64,000 nt of DNA from NCBI RefSeq assembly GCF_018596315.1, contig NZ_JAHEAG010000010.1:124001-188000 (forward strand), in the 5' to 3' direction. This DNA comes from Bradyrhizobium sp. SRL28. Lineage in GTDB: Bacteria > Pseudomonadota > Alphaproteobacteria > Rhizobiales > Xanthobacteraceae. Positions 18,157 to 27,316 of this stretch are shown here, piece after piece (positions within the stretch are counted from its first letter, which is position 1; each line of letters begins with the position of its first letter). The notes beneath the pieces were generated by a model, which did not search any database, had not been told where the DNA came from, and was given only the letters and a program-made list of their open reading frames with translations. The translations under genes and the position numbers were made by a program.

Positions 18157-19227
18157 TCATTGGGGAACGGTCAACTTAGGTCCACAGGGCGTGCCGTCTC
18201 CGCAAGGAAATCCATCCCATATTTCGATGTCCTTTACCCACTGATACAGTGGGAGCGATCCACCAGCGTAGACTTGCGTGAGCATAATGCGGTCTATGGG
18301 ATCGTTTCCGCCAAGCAATGACCCGAAGCGATCGAACACGACTTGTCCATTAATGGCCTGCCATGCGCGTCCGTCGTGTTGAGAACTCCGGTGCCAAAAA
18401 AACTCGAATTTGAACCATTCGCCGACCGGCACGGGGGCTGTGTGGTTCGAGACCTCCCAGAAATTCTTGGCCGGACCAGCCGACAGATCGTCCGTTTTCA
18501 AATACCAATACGGCCTGGTTTGGCGGTCAACCAATATATAGGTAATGAGCCTCTGTTGTGCATTGGTCTTCCATTCGAAGAGCACCCACCAATTGTTCGG
18601 CCCAAGTTTTTCCAGAAAGTCAGGCTGAAGTTTTATCCAGTAGCTTACGTAAAGGTCGCCTTGCAAAGCAGTGGTTGAGGGCGTGAGAAGATATGGATTT
18701 TGTGTGGCACTGCTGCCGCGCTTCCGGATCTCACTATAGAGAACGGAGGTCTGTTGACCGCTAGGCCCCATGACTCTCTGGATTTCATTGTGAACGTAAT
18801 TGCCCACCGTATCTGGCGTAACTGGTGCATCGGCGAGAAGTTGAAGCTTTCCGCCGCCCTGCCAAACTTGAGGCTCGCCGCTATGCTCGGTCAATGCATC
18901 AGAGCCCTTGATATCCTGCCAGCACGACGTTTGACATTCATACGGCTCACTCAACAGCGGGCTTCCCTCGAAGCTTGACTTGAAAAGAAGCTCGGCGGCA
19001 TGGCTAGGCGACGCCGATCCCAGGGGGAGAAGAAGAGCACCCAAGCGCAAACCTATGCTTGCGATCAAGCCAAGTGTTGGCGAGCGGACTGTCCATGAGA
19101 GGGGGGCTGACCCACCAATCTGGTCCACGCTGAGGGCAATTCCCTCGTGTATCCTGAACCTGGTACTGACCACCTTCTGCGAATCCCAAATCCGACGAAC
19201 TACTCTTCCGAAAAGCGGTCGCTTCAT
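18157..19227 (-). CDS. Secreted polysaccharide-lyase-like (heparin-lyase fold) protein
   Basis: The start is taken at ATG 19227 (M-K-R-P), preceded by AAGGATCGGAG; a longer frame to 19290 is less likely. An N-terminal extension of about 70 residues ends in a hydrophobic signal-like segment (GLIASIGLRLGALLLPLG) and an A-S-P-S-H-A-A cleavage site. The mature part is a jelly-roll of the polysaccharide lyase type: ELLFKSSFEG, SEIRKRG, LYVSYWIKLQPD, WWVLFEWK and a final W-x-K-DIEIWDGFP strand. This resembles the lyase-like domain of the type I cargo at 5142-6803. It probably acts in the periplasm or outside on the polymer made by this locus. Confidence 0.78.
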   Translation of the reverse strand: MKRPLFGRVVRRIWDSQKVVSTRFRIHEGIALSVDQIGGSAPLSWTVRSPTLGLIASIGLRLGALLLPLGSASPSHAAELLFKSSFEGSPLLSEPYECQTSCWQDIKGSDALTEHSGEPQVWQGGGKLQLLADAPVTPDTVGNYVHNEIQRVMGPSGQQTSVLYSEIRKRGSSATQNPYLLTPSTTALQGDLYVSYWIKLQPDFLEKLGPNNWWVLFEWKTNAQQRLITYILVDRQTRPYWYLKTDDLSAGPAKNFWEVSNHTAPVPVGEWFKFEFFWHRSSQHDGRAWQAINGQVVFDRFGSLLGGNDPIDRIMLTQVYAGGSLPLYQWVKDIEIWDGFPCGDGTPCGPKLTVPQ

Positions 19228-19286
19228 GCTCCGATCCTTACGCGGGTCAGAACAAACGTCAAACTGTATCAACCCGTGGGACAGGC

Positions 19287-20288
19287 TCATCGCGCCTGCA
19301 CCGCCTCCATGATACCGCTCATTCGAGCCGTGAAGCCTGAACGACTGCTAAAGCCGATTCTGGGAAGTGCAAGGTGATTCATCTTGTGCTCGTGCAATTG
19401 CCCTTGTCGCGTCGTCACCGCAGTTTGAAAACCAACGTCGTTCGCGAGATGCTCTTCACGAAGACCGCACGCTCTGGGACCGCCATACGGATATGCAAGG
19501 TGTCGAATGGACCGTTGAAGCAAATTCTCAAGATAAGCGCGGTTATCGGCCAGTTCCGCACGCGCTGAAGGCCCGTCCAGGGTCGCAAGCGCTGCATGTG
19601 AGGTCGTGTGGCCGCCGATTGACGCGAGCGGATGACGCGCAAGAATGCCAAGCTCCCGCTCATCCAGGAAATACGCGTCATTCAGTGTCGCCAGCGAAAT
19701 TCCAGCCTGTTTGAATGTCGGCGCGAGCATCGCACTTCGCCGGTAATCCTGGTGAACCCACCGGATGACCTCGGCCAACGCCAACGTCTTGCTTCGAATG
19801 TCAGAACAATGGAACTGTCGACCCAATGCATCGATTGCAACCTTGTCTCTAGAGAGAAACAATTTGCGCAAACCCAACCACCACGACTGCATGGATCGTG
19901 TAGGGGCTCCAGTGGGCACGTACATCATGAACGGCGCGTTATGCCGCTCCAGGATTGGAAGCGCTACCGAGACATTGTCGCGATAGCCGTCGTCGAAAGT
20001 CAGAACTGCATAACGGCTGGATTGATCGTTCCTTGCCAGTCTCTCGAGGCATTCATCGAGGCTGACGATTGACCATCCTTCGCGCTGCAGCCAATTGAGT
20101 AAGTATTCAAAAAGCGAAACTGATGTTCCGGTCATCAATTCCGCCTGACAGTTCGGCTGTATCTCATGCAACAATATGATTGCCGCTCGAGCTGCGAAGC
20201 GTGTCCGAAGGAAGGGAAGTTCTCCAACCCGACTCGCGCTGTAGTAGATGCAATCCTTCAGAATCTGGGTCATCTGGGTCACGAACAT
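19287..20288 (-). CDS. Polysaccharide deacetylase (NodB homology)
   Basis: The 333-residue product carries the NodB motifs: AVLTFDDGYRDN (motif 1, metal-binding Asp pair), GGHTTSHAAL (motif 2, metal-binding His pair) and HLAYPYGG (motif 3). These metal-dependent enzymes remove N- or O-acetyl groups from sugars. No signal peptide is evident, although the N-terminus has a moderately hydrophobic stretch. It is the next gene upstream of the secreted lyase-like gene on the same strand, 59 bases apart, so both may be expressed together. Deacetylation of the EPS, or of its lipid-linked precursor, is the likely role. Confidence 0.85.
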   Translation of the reverse strand: MFVTQMTQILKDCIYYSASRVGELPFLRTRFAARAAIILLHEIQPNCQAELMTGTSVSLFEYLLNWLQREGWSIVSLDECLERLARNDQSSRYAVLTFDDGYRDNVSVALPILERHNAPFMMYVPTGAPTRSMQSWWLGLRKLFLSRDKVAIDALGRQFHCSDIRSKTLALAEVIRWVHQDYRRSAMLAPTFKQAGISLATLNDAYFLDERELGILARHPLASIGGHTTSHAALATLDGPSARAELADNRAYLENLLQRSIRHLAYPYGGPRACGLREEHLANDVGFQTAVTTRQGQLHEHKMNHLALPRIGFSSRSGFTARMSGIMEAVQAR

Positions 20289-21050
20289 ATTCCCGGATAA
20301 ACAGGTTGAAAGAAAACGATATTATCGCTTGAAGACACAGTACATGGCGCTGCTTGCGCGGCGCATGCAAAGGTGAGTTGTGGGCCAAGGTGCGTGGAAT
20401 ATCTGATCGCGGCAAAAACCGCTGCCGCAATGTGATAGCTTCTTCTGCAATCAAAATCGCACTGGCGTCGTCCGTTGGAACAAGGGTCGTCGGTAGTTTC
20501 AGTTCTCCGCTTCTGTAGGGCAGCGCAGCTCCCGGGATCGAATCTACCCGTAACTTTGCGTGCGGTTACGGTAGTCCTGGGGTCTGCCCGACCTAACGTT
20601 GAGCCAGTGTAAGCGAAAGGGTTGCGAATAAGAACCCGTAGAAGATCGGGTTCACTCGGGGCTGAGTGACTACCAAATATGAGTTACTCCGGAAGTCGAT
20701 CGCAGGACACCGTCTACAACGAGGCGCAACCCCGCCGTAGGCGCGCTACGCCGCCGCCGGGCGGGCGGCCGGCAGGAGCTTTCCGCTCTTGGCGGGTCGT
20801 AGGACCCGATCATATTTGCCCCTGATGCGCTGTTGCAAATTTCGCGCTACAGCTAGCGTCCCCCGCTCGACTAGGCCACAATCCCCTCCGCCGTCAGCCC
20901 ATCTCCTGCCAACAGCACAATCCGCGTTCTCCAAGCTACCTTCTGCGGCGTGTTACGGTCGCGAACCAGCCGCTCACGTTTGTCACTGCCCGAACACTAG
21001 CCGCCGGCGCACCATACCTTGGATCGCGGGGGCGGCCCACTTCTGATCAT
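20289..21050. other. 762-bp spacer holding a transposase remnant
   Basis: This separates the deacetylase gene from the GT4 gene. It contains degraded IS630 transposase sequence at about 20760-20990 and otherwise no recognisable gene. The section 20290-20470 would carry the deacetylase promoter. Confidence 0.6.
20760..20990 (-). pseudogene. IS630-family transposase remnant
   Basis: Reading minus-strand from about 20985, the frame gives an ERLVRDRNTPQKVAWRTRIV segment followed by LLAGDGLTAEGIVA, the N-terminal helix-turn-helix start of IS630-family transposases. It is cut by a stop at about 20876 and preceded by a stop. A following stretch in another frame resembles the downstream R-W-x-x-R...LL-R-P part but is too degenerate to place. 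The DDE catalytic domain and terminal inverted repeats are absent, so this is an inactive scar. Confidence 0.75.
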
Positions 21051-22199
21051 TCACCTGGCGCTGGCCGTCATCGAGCTTGGAGGGGTGGCCCGTCGCCTTT
21101 CCGTCCGCGAAGCTCCGCGCCACACTCCCACAAGCCTGTCGACATAGCCGCCAATCTCAAATCGGACAGCATGCTGGGCCCGCGCCTGAATCCCCAGCCG
21201 GGCACGAAGGGCGGGATCGGTTAGTAGCCGCTCCAGCGCCGAAGCCAGAGCCCGGGCATTTCTCACGGGTACCAAGAGACCCGTCCTTTCGTGCTCCACA
21301 ATCTCAGGCAAGGCACCGACCGGCGTGCACACAACTGCTAGTCCATGACCAAAAGCTTCCACCACGCACATCGGCAGGTTTTCGACCCAAGACGGCAGGA
21401 CAAGAATATCAGCCGCCTGCAGTTCAGCCGTTACACCGTCGTCATTGAGCCATCCAGGCACTTTCACGCGTCCGGCAAGCCCAAGGCGTTCGACCAAAAT
21501 GCGGGTCTCTGTGACTGCTCCATCACCGGCGAGCGTCGCCCGCCAGTCATTGTGATGCCGAATTATCTCGAACGAATCGAGGAGCTCGCCAATTCCCTTG
21601 GCTGGACCAAGACGGCCGAGAAACAGGATGGTGACCGGGCCATCGGCGTGAAAATCATGACGCTGCGCCCTGGTCGAATTGGGCATAACGATTATGCGGT
21701 CTCTAAGCTCCGGCAAGTTTGTGACAAGCAGATCCGACCATACCCGACCAAGAACGATTATGGATTTAGCATTGGTAAAGAGAGCGTCTATCCAACGGCG
21801 CGTCTGTCCATTACACGAGTCCCAGAAGGTGCCGAATTCACCTGAATGTAGATGGACGACGTACGGAATGCGCAACGCCGACGCAACCGCTGCAACGACA
21901 AATTTCCGGTAGACGCTTGCATTTGCGGAAAGGTTTATATGGATGACATCGATCCCCTGCCATGCTTGCAGGAAAACTATTCTCAGAACAGCCCAAGCCA
22001 ACACAACGGGCGACAGATATATACTCGCGCCCCGACTGACCACAAACTTGAGATCAACATTGACACGCGGATGCTCGCGAAATTCGTGTCGAATGGCATC
22101 CATCATGCGATCAATTCCGCCCCGTCCCCCTTCGCCGCCGGGCGTGACCACCACGGCATTGAGCTGCGACGCCGACTCCCTGTGAAACTTGCTGAACAT
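21051..22199 (-). CDS. Family 4 glycosyltransferase
   Basis: The 382-residue product is a GT-B fold enzyme: a N-terminal acceptor domain with GGEGGRGGIDRM and a HLHSGEFGTFWDS segment, then the donor domain with FLGRLGPAKGI, AGDGAVTE and the GT4 signature ENLPMCVVEAFGHGLAVVCT (E-x7-E type). It transfers a sugar from a nucleotide donor to the growing lipid-linked repeat. The gene starts 17 bases after the end of the WecB-WecC fusion on the same strand, so the two probably form an operon and this enzyme may use the UDP-ManNAcA made by the fusion; that link is an inference. Confidence 0.9.
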   Translation of the reverse strand: MFSKFHRESASQLNAVVVTPGGEGGRGGIDRMMDAIRHEFREHPRVNVDLKFVVSRGASIYLSPVVLAWAVLRIVFLQAWQGIDVIHINLSANASVYRKFVVAAVASALRIPYVVHLHSGEFGTFWDSCNGQTRRWIDALFTNAKSIIVLGRVWSDLLVTNLPELRDRIIVMPNSTRAQRHDFHADGPVTILFLGRLGPAKGIGELLDSFEIIRHHNDWRATLAGDGAVTETRILVERLGLAGRVKVPGWLNDDGVTAELQAADILVLPSWVENLPMCVVEAFGHGLAVVCTPVGALPEIVEHERTGLLVPVRNARALASALERLLTDPALRARLGIQARAQHAVRFEIGGYVDRLVGVWRGASRTERRRATPPSSMTASAR

Positions 22200-22216
22200 C
22201 TGTCGAAGGACCTTGG

Positions 22217-24562
22217 TCAGGCTATCGATCGTTTATCACTTGTACGTCGCGAAACGCGCTGAGGCTTTGCCCCAATTCTCTCCTTTGTCAGAAGCATTGC
22301 GGTCGATGACCGTGTAGAATCGCACCAGTCAGCGTTGATCAACTTGTCAAACGAAAGCAGCGGAGATTTGAACTTCCTGGACGCGTAGACTTTATGATTC
22401 GAAAGAATGACCAACACGTCCGCCCAGCCGTCCACTTTTTCGATGGGGAAGAGCTCGAGATCCCAATCTTTCACGAAGGGGTCATGGCAGCGGATCTGGT
22501 ACTTTTTCGACAGAAGCTTTGCGACTTCCAACGCCGGAGTTTCGCGAGCGTCATCGACGTCCGGCTTGTAACTCACTCCTAAAATCCCAATTTTCTGAAC
22601 GGATGGGCCGATCTTGTTCTGAATTCGCTCGGCGGTGTGCTTCGGCATATCGTCGTTTAGTTCGCGCGCCCTTCTGATAAGATTCAGATCGTCGACATCT
22701 TCGGTCAAAAACCACGGATCGATGGCGATGCAGTGACCTCCGACGCCGATTCCCGGTTGCAAAATGTTGACGCGCGGGTGCTTGTTTGCAAGCTGAATCG
22801 CCGCTGAGATGTTGAACCTGAACTTGTCGGCAATCAGGGAGAACTCGTTCGCGAGAGCGATATTGACGTCCCGGAAGGTGTTTTCCATCAGCTTTGCGCA
22901 CTCCGCGGTCACGAGATTTGTCTGATGAATCGTACCCTTCGTGAATGTCGAATAGAGGCGCGCCGCTCTCTGCGCTGCTTCCGGCGATGTGGCGCCGATG
23001 ATGCGGTCATTGTGCACAATCTCATGGAGCGTGTTCCCGGGGATCGCCCGCTCCGGGCAATGCGCGACTTCGATCTTCAAATGTTTCGATTGGAGGATTG
23101 GAAGTACGATGTCTTCACAGGTCTTCGGCTTGATCGTCGATTCGATGATGAGGAGATTTCCGTCTTTCATGACGGGAAGCAGGCTGTTCACGGCCGAAAC
23201 AACGAAGGACAGATCGCACTTCTTGTTCTCGTGCGGAGTCGGTACGGCCACAACGAAAACGTCCGCAGCCGCAGGCTTCGTCTGAGCCTTGAAGTTTCCA
23301 GTCTTCAGGGCCGCCGTCAACAACGCCGGAATACCCGTTTCTTCAAACGGGCAGCGGCCGGCGTTGATCTTACTCACTTTCCTCTCGCTGAGATCGAAGC
23401 CGGTGACCTTTACGCCGGCGTTCGCAACCAGGAGGGACGTCGGAAGTCCCATATAGCCAAGGCCCACAACGCAAACGGTATCCTGTGTTTGCGGAACCGG
23501 CTGCACATGTCGGCCCGTGACGATGTCGAGAATTCTCTCGGCGGTGTGGCCGTCTCCAAATGGGTTCGTCCAAGGGGTCATCGGGCGATTGAGAGCCGTA
23601 ACCATCGCCTCTGCGTTTCGGTGCACCAAAACATTCGCGCCGACGTCGACGGTTTCGGGCCGTTCCGTGGAATCGCGAATCGTCACGCAAGGTACGCCGA
23701 GGATACAAGCTTCTTCCTGGACACCGCCGGAATCAGTAATGACGGCCGTGCAGTTCGAAAGTAAATTCAGAAAATCCGAATAGCCGACTGGATCGGTCCA
23801 GGTCAGATTCCCAGGCAAATCAATCTTGCTTTCCTTGAGAACTTTCTGCGTGCGATAGTGGATCGGCCAGCACACTTGGCCGGGGATTGTCCCAATCAGT
23901 TGGATGATTTCCTTCAGCGCATCCGGATCATCGACGTTCGCGGCTCGGTGGGACGTAAGGAGGTAGTATCCCTTCCTTTGTAATTTCAGTTCGGAAACAA
24001 TCTTACTCGTTTTCTCCGCGCGAACCCGGTGAGAAAGCAAAGCGTCGACGATTGTGTTTCCGACCTTGAAGATTTTCGACTCCGGAAGACCTTCTTTTTT
24101 CAGGTAACCGACCTGCAAGTCGGTGACGGCAAAAAGATAATCCGAAATATGATCGGCGATGATCCGGTTGCTTTCTTCCGGCATGGTTTGATCAAACGAG
24201 CGCAATCCCGCCTCGATATGCCCGACCTTGATATGAAGTTTGTTCGCCGCGAGTGCGCCAGCCACCACGGTGTTCGTATCTCCTTGAACGAGCAATACAT
24301 CGGGCTTTTCCGACATCAGGATCGGCTCAAGCGTGATCAATATGCGGCCCGTTTGGTTGGCGTGGCCGCCGGAGCCGACATTCAAATTGTATTTCGGTGC
24401 GGGAAGATCGAGTTCCGAGAAAAAGATCCCGTCGAGTTTCTCCGAATAATGTTGCTTCGAATGAATGATGAAGTAATCGAGCTTTCGCTTCCGGCATTCG
24501 CGAATGACCGGCGCCATCTTGATGATTTCCGGGCGAGTGCCAACGAGAATCGCGATTTTCAT
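22217..24562 (-). CDS. wecBC: Fused UDP-GlcNAc 2-epimerase / UDP-ManNAc dehydrogenase
   Basis: One unbroken frame joins two enzymes normally encoded separately. Residues 1 to about 360 are WecB-like: GTRPEIIKMAPVI, VQGDTNTVV, GHIEAGLRSFD, MPEESNR, DSGGVQEEA and TERPET. Residues about 372 to the end are WecC-like: CVVGLGYMGLPTSLLVANAG, VAVPTP, HCPERAIPG, the catalytic block GIGVGGHCIAIDPWF and GVSYKPDVDDARE. The two steps convert UDP-GlcNAc to UDP-ManNAc and then UDP-ManNAcA. The start is ATG 24562 (or 24565), with GGAG just upstream; an in-frame GTG at 24589 is less likely. The gene is visibly more A/T-rich than the catabolic genes to the right, suggesting transfer. Confidence 0.93.
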   Translation of the reverse strand: MKIAILVGTRPEIIKMAPVIRECRKRKLDYFIIHSKQHYSEKLDGIFFSELDLPAPKYNLNVGSGGHANQTGRILITLEPILMSEKPDVLLVQGDTNTVVAGALAANKLHIKVGHIEAGLRSFDQTMPEESNRIIADHISDYLFAVTDLQVGYLKKEGLPESKIFKVGNTIVDALLSHRVRAEKTSKIVSELKLQRKGYYLLTSHRAANVDDPDALKEIIQLIGTIPGQVCWPIHYRTQKVLKESKIDLPGNLTWTDPVGYSDFLNLLSNCTAVITDSGGVQEEACILGVPCVTIRDSTERPETVDVGANVLVHRNAEAMVTALNRPMTPWTNPFGDGHTAERILDIVTGRHVQPVPQTQDTVCVVGLGYMGLPTSLLVANAGVKVTGFDLSERKVSKINAGRCPFEETGIPALLTAALKTGNFKAQTKPAAADVFVVAVPTPHENKKCDLSFVVSAVNSLLPVMKDGNLLIIESTIKPKTCEDIVLPILQSKHLKIEVAHCPERAIPGNTLHEIVHNDRIIGATSPEAAQRAARLYSTFTKGTIHQTNLVTAECAKLMENTFRDVNIALANEFSLIADKFRFNISAAIQLANKHPRVNILQPGIGVGGHCIAIDPWFLTEDVDDLNLIRRARELNDDMPKHTAERIQNKIGPSVQKIGILGVSYKPDVDDARETPALEVAKLLSKKYQIRCHDPFVKDWDLELFPIEKVDGWADVLVILSNHKVYASRKFKSPLLSFDKLINADWCDSTRSSTAMLLTKERIGAKPQRVSRRTSDKRSIA

Positions 24563-24678
24563 CATGTTCTCCATGAGCGGCTTAAACACGACCTACTGAT
24601 GATACCTGGTAAAACTGCTACTCCAGAAACTTCGCCCTCAGATTTCGATTTCGTTCAATCGCCGAGGTTCGCAACGAT

Positions 24679-25632
24679 TCAGTGCATGGATCGCCGTGCG
24701 CTGCCGGCAGTTTCCACTAGCCACCGGTGGAAGCCGGACCGTGGAGGGCAGGTCACGAAATTGTAGCCCAGCTTCGGATCCTTCTTCACGCGATCCAGCG
24801 CGCAGAGCTCCTTGATCTCCGTAATTGTCCCATCGGCAACAATCGAGAAGACCGGAAATCCGAGCTCGTCGAACACGAACCTCGTGGTAGCGTGGCTCGG
24901 ATCGTTGCCGTGGTCTTCGTAGATGATCAGCGCGTCGCGCTTCAGTACCTGGTGCGCGCCCTTTAGAGCCGAGATTTCGGCTCCCTCGACATCCAGCTTG
25001 ACGACGATCCGATCGTTGTCGGTCAGCTGCAGTTGCCGTGCCAGTGCATCAATCGTTGTTGATATGACCGGTTCGATGTGTGTCAAACGGCCGCCCTGTG
25101 TCTCCACGATGTGGCGCGCGGCATGATGTCCATTGGAGACGAAGAACAGGCGTTGCCCGTCGTGCTCGCTCAATGCCTTGTGGCATATCTCGAAGCGCTG
25201 ACCGTTAGCGTTGCAGTTCTGTTGCAGAATCGCGATCGTTTCCCGTGACGGCTCGAGGGCAATCGCGCGTTTGCGCCCCAACATCTCTGACGTGACGAGA
25301 ACGGACCAGTATCCGATGTTGGCGCCGCAATCGAAGAACAGATAGTCGACGTCTTTCAGCCGCAGTAGAAACTTCCCTATCTCCGGTTCGTAGTCGAGGT
25401 GGGGCTGGCAGATGAACGAATTCCAGTAGACGTCGTCCAGCCGAAAGTACAAGCGGCTACCGTCGGTGAAATGGACACAAGACAACTGGGAATGCAGAAG
25501 GGGCTTGATCGCCTGCATGGCGAGTCCCATTCCGCGCCCGGCAATCCGCGTAATCGCGGCGTGCAGAAGCTTCACCAGCCCCATCGAAAGCCGGCTTCCC
25601 GAAACTTCGTATTCGAATGCATCCATCTTCAT
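24679..25632 (-). CDS. FkbM-family methyltransferase
   Basis: The C-terminal part is a SAM methyltransferase of the FkbM type: FFDCGANIGYWSVL (motif I), ALEPS, a VKLDVEGAEISALKGA block typical of FkbM and IYEDHG. The start is placed at ATG 25632, which overlaps the stop of the upstream flippase gene as ATGA; ATG 25644 is an alternative with a longer overlap. Frames extending to 26019 only read the flippase gene in another frame. It probably O-methylates a sugar of the EPS. Length about 317 residues, normal for the family. Confidence 0.85.
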   Translation of the reverse strand: MKMDAFEYEVSGSRLSMGLVKLLHAAITRIAGRGMGLAMQAIKPLLHSQLSCVHFTDGSRLYFRLDDVYWNSFICQPHLDYEPEIGKFLLRLKDVDYLFFDCGANIGYWSVLVTSEMLGRKRAIALEPSRETIAILQQNCNANGQRFEICHKALSEHDGQRLFFVSNGHHAARHIVETQGGRLTHIEPVISTTIDALARQLQLTDNDRIVVKLDVEGAEISALKGAHQVLKRDALIIYEDHGNDPSHATTRFVFDELGFPVFSIVADGTITEIKELCALDRVKKDPKLGYNFVTCPPRSGFHRWLVETAGSARRSMH

Positions 25633-26981
25633 GTGCTCATCCATGCTGGGCGCCGCCTTGCGATCGCGATTAGCATCGTGGTGGGTGTGAGATCGATCCC
25701 TTCGGCAGCGTAAAGGTAGGCGGCCATCCAGGCCTTCGTCGCGACCCACACGATGGTGACAACGATCGCTGTTCCCCAAATCCCGAACATCCAGGTCGCG
25801 GCGATCATGGCCACAACCCCCAATGCGGAAGTGGTGACCATGATGTTCATCGCGGCCCGCTGGTGCCCGGTCATGGTCAGTGCGATACTTCCGACGCCGA
25901 AGTATATCGACACCAACATGCCGACCGACAAGACCATCAGAACGCCGTGGGCGCGAACGAAATGCGGTCCGAACGCCATCAGCGCGATGTCGCCAACCAG
26001 TGCCAATGCCACGACGCATGCAAGGACTCCGACAAAGGCAACCAGTGTCGCACCCGACATGACACGTGTGATCTCCGGGCGACGATTCTCGTCGAATAGG
26101 CGCGCGATGAGAGGTGCTGCGGGAATGCAGAAGGTCCCCAGGAAGAAATCGAGAAGGAGCGCGATCCGATTGGCGGCGTAATAATATCCGGCGGCCTCTG
26201 CACCAACGAAGACCGAGACGATGACGATGTCGATTGTACCGAACAGGACGGTGGCAATGCTGGTCACCCAGAACGGTGCGGAAGTGGAAAAGGCATCGGC
26301 GATGCTCTCCTTCGATCGCCGCACCGCCATGGTGAACAGCCTATGGCCCTCGGCGAGACGTCGCAGGTGAATTTGCTGAAGGGCGATCAGCACGATCAGG
26401 ACGCCGGCTGCGATCACGAAAACATCTGCCGCCTTCAGTGGATGGCCGTACGTTACGAAAAGAGCTGCGCCCAACAATATGATGAACAATCGCCACAACA
26501 CGTCCTTTGGCACGAGTGCGAGGTTGATGGAGCCCAGCGCGCGACCGACCGAACTCTGCATTTCGATCAAGGCCAGGGGCAGTATCAGAAGCAAGCTCGC
26601 GGAATGCTCCCAGCGTCCGAATACTCCTCCCCGGCCGTAAGCGACGACGAATATGAAGAGGGCGATCACTGTCGCGGCAATGCTGCCCAAACCTGCCAGA
26701 CGAACCCCTTGTGCGACGATCGAGCCGATCGCCGTATAGTCTTTCTGGGCTGCGAGAACCGGTATTTCCCTCAGCACACGGAGTTGCTGACCGACGAGGC
26801 CAATCGTCGAGGCGATCAACCCGAAGGTCATCAGCGACACGAGAGCGCCGTACTCCTCGATGCTCATCATCCTGGCGAAACTGACGCCAAAGGCGAACGT
26901 GACGACCGCACCCGAGCAACGATAGACGAAGGTCAGCGCCGATTTCCAGAAGAGGGATTCGAACATCCAAGACCCTCGCAT
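25629..26981 (-). CDS. Wzx-like polysaccharide flippase (MOP superfamily)
   Basis: The 450-residue product has about 12-14 hydrophobic segments over its whole length and an N-terminus with SFARMMSIEEYGALVSLMTF, the typical first helix-loop (F-A-R-x-L-x-x-x-x-Y-G) of Wzx/RfbX flippases. It should move the lipid-linked repeat across the inner membrane for Wzy-type polymerisation. AGGA lies 5 bases before ATG 26981. Translation is coupled to the FkbM gene by an ATGA overlap. Confidence 0.87.
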   Translation of the reverse strand: MRGSWMFESLFWKSALTFVYRCSGAVVTFAFGVSFARMMSIEEYGALVSLMTFGLIASTIGLVGQQLRVLREIPVLAAQKDYTAIGSIVAQGVRLAGLGSIAATVIALFIFVVAYGRGGVFGRWEHSASLLLILPLALIEMQSSVGRALGSINLALVPKDVLWRLFIILLGAALFVTYGHPLKAADVFVIAAGVLIVLIALQQIHLRRLAEGHRLFTMAVRRSKESIADAFSTSAPFWVTSIATVLFGTIDIVIVSVFVGAEAAGYYYAANRIALLLDFFLGTFCIPAAPLIARLFDENRRPEITRVMSGATLVAFVGVLACVVALALVGDIALMAFGPHFVRAHGVLMVLSVGMLVSIYFGVGSIALTMTGHQRAAMNIMVTTSALGVVAMIAATWMFGIWGTAIVVTIVWVATKAWMAAYLYAAEGIDLTPTTMLIAIARRRPAWMST

Positions 26982-27316
26982 TCACTTCCTTGAGTACTGT
27001 ACAAAGCAATTGTCCTGTAGGCGTCGTGCTGTGCCGACCACGTTAATCCCCGCGCGGTCCGACCCAAAGATGAGTGGCCGTTGGGAACATCTAGGACGAA
27101 CGCCAACGATGAAAACAGGGAATGATTTTGTCATTCGTGGACGCTCCTATCGAGTATATTCATCCGACTGCATTGAGCCGCGACCCTTTTGGGTTACCTA
27201 TTTCGGTTCTTGGATTGACGCGCATTCGGCCACGTGCGCGGCGTCGAGCAGACAGGGGGCGGCGGGCGATGAGCGGGATTGTGCCTTCCGAAGCTGGCGG
27301 CCGTCCTGATGATCTG
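26982..27316. other. 335-bp spacer without recognised gene
   Basis: It lies between the flippase start and the end of the chain-length gene, both minus strand. No protein-like frame, repeat or strong hairpin was found; it presumably carries the flippase/FkbM promoter. Confidence 0.5.

Noticed and set aside
20746..20934. 62-codon minus-strand frame with Gly/Arg-rich start
   Set aside because: Its first half is the IS630 transposase block read in a different frame; the transposase reading gives a recognisable family sequence.
24679..26019. Extension of the FkbM gene up to 26019
   Set aside because: The extra 129 residues are the flippase gene read in another frame (His/Arg-rich, no domain); the ATGA overlap start at 25632 fits better.
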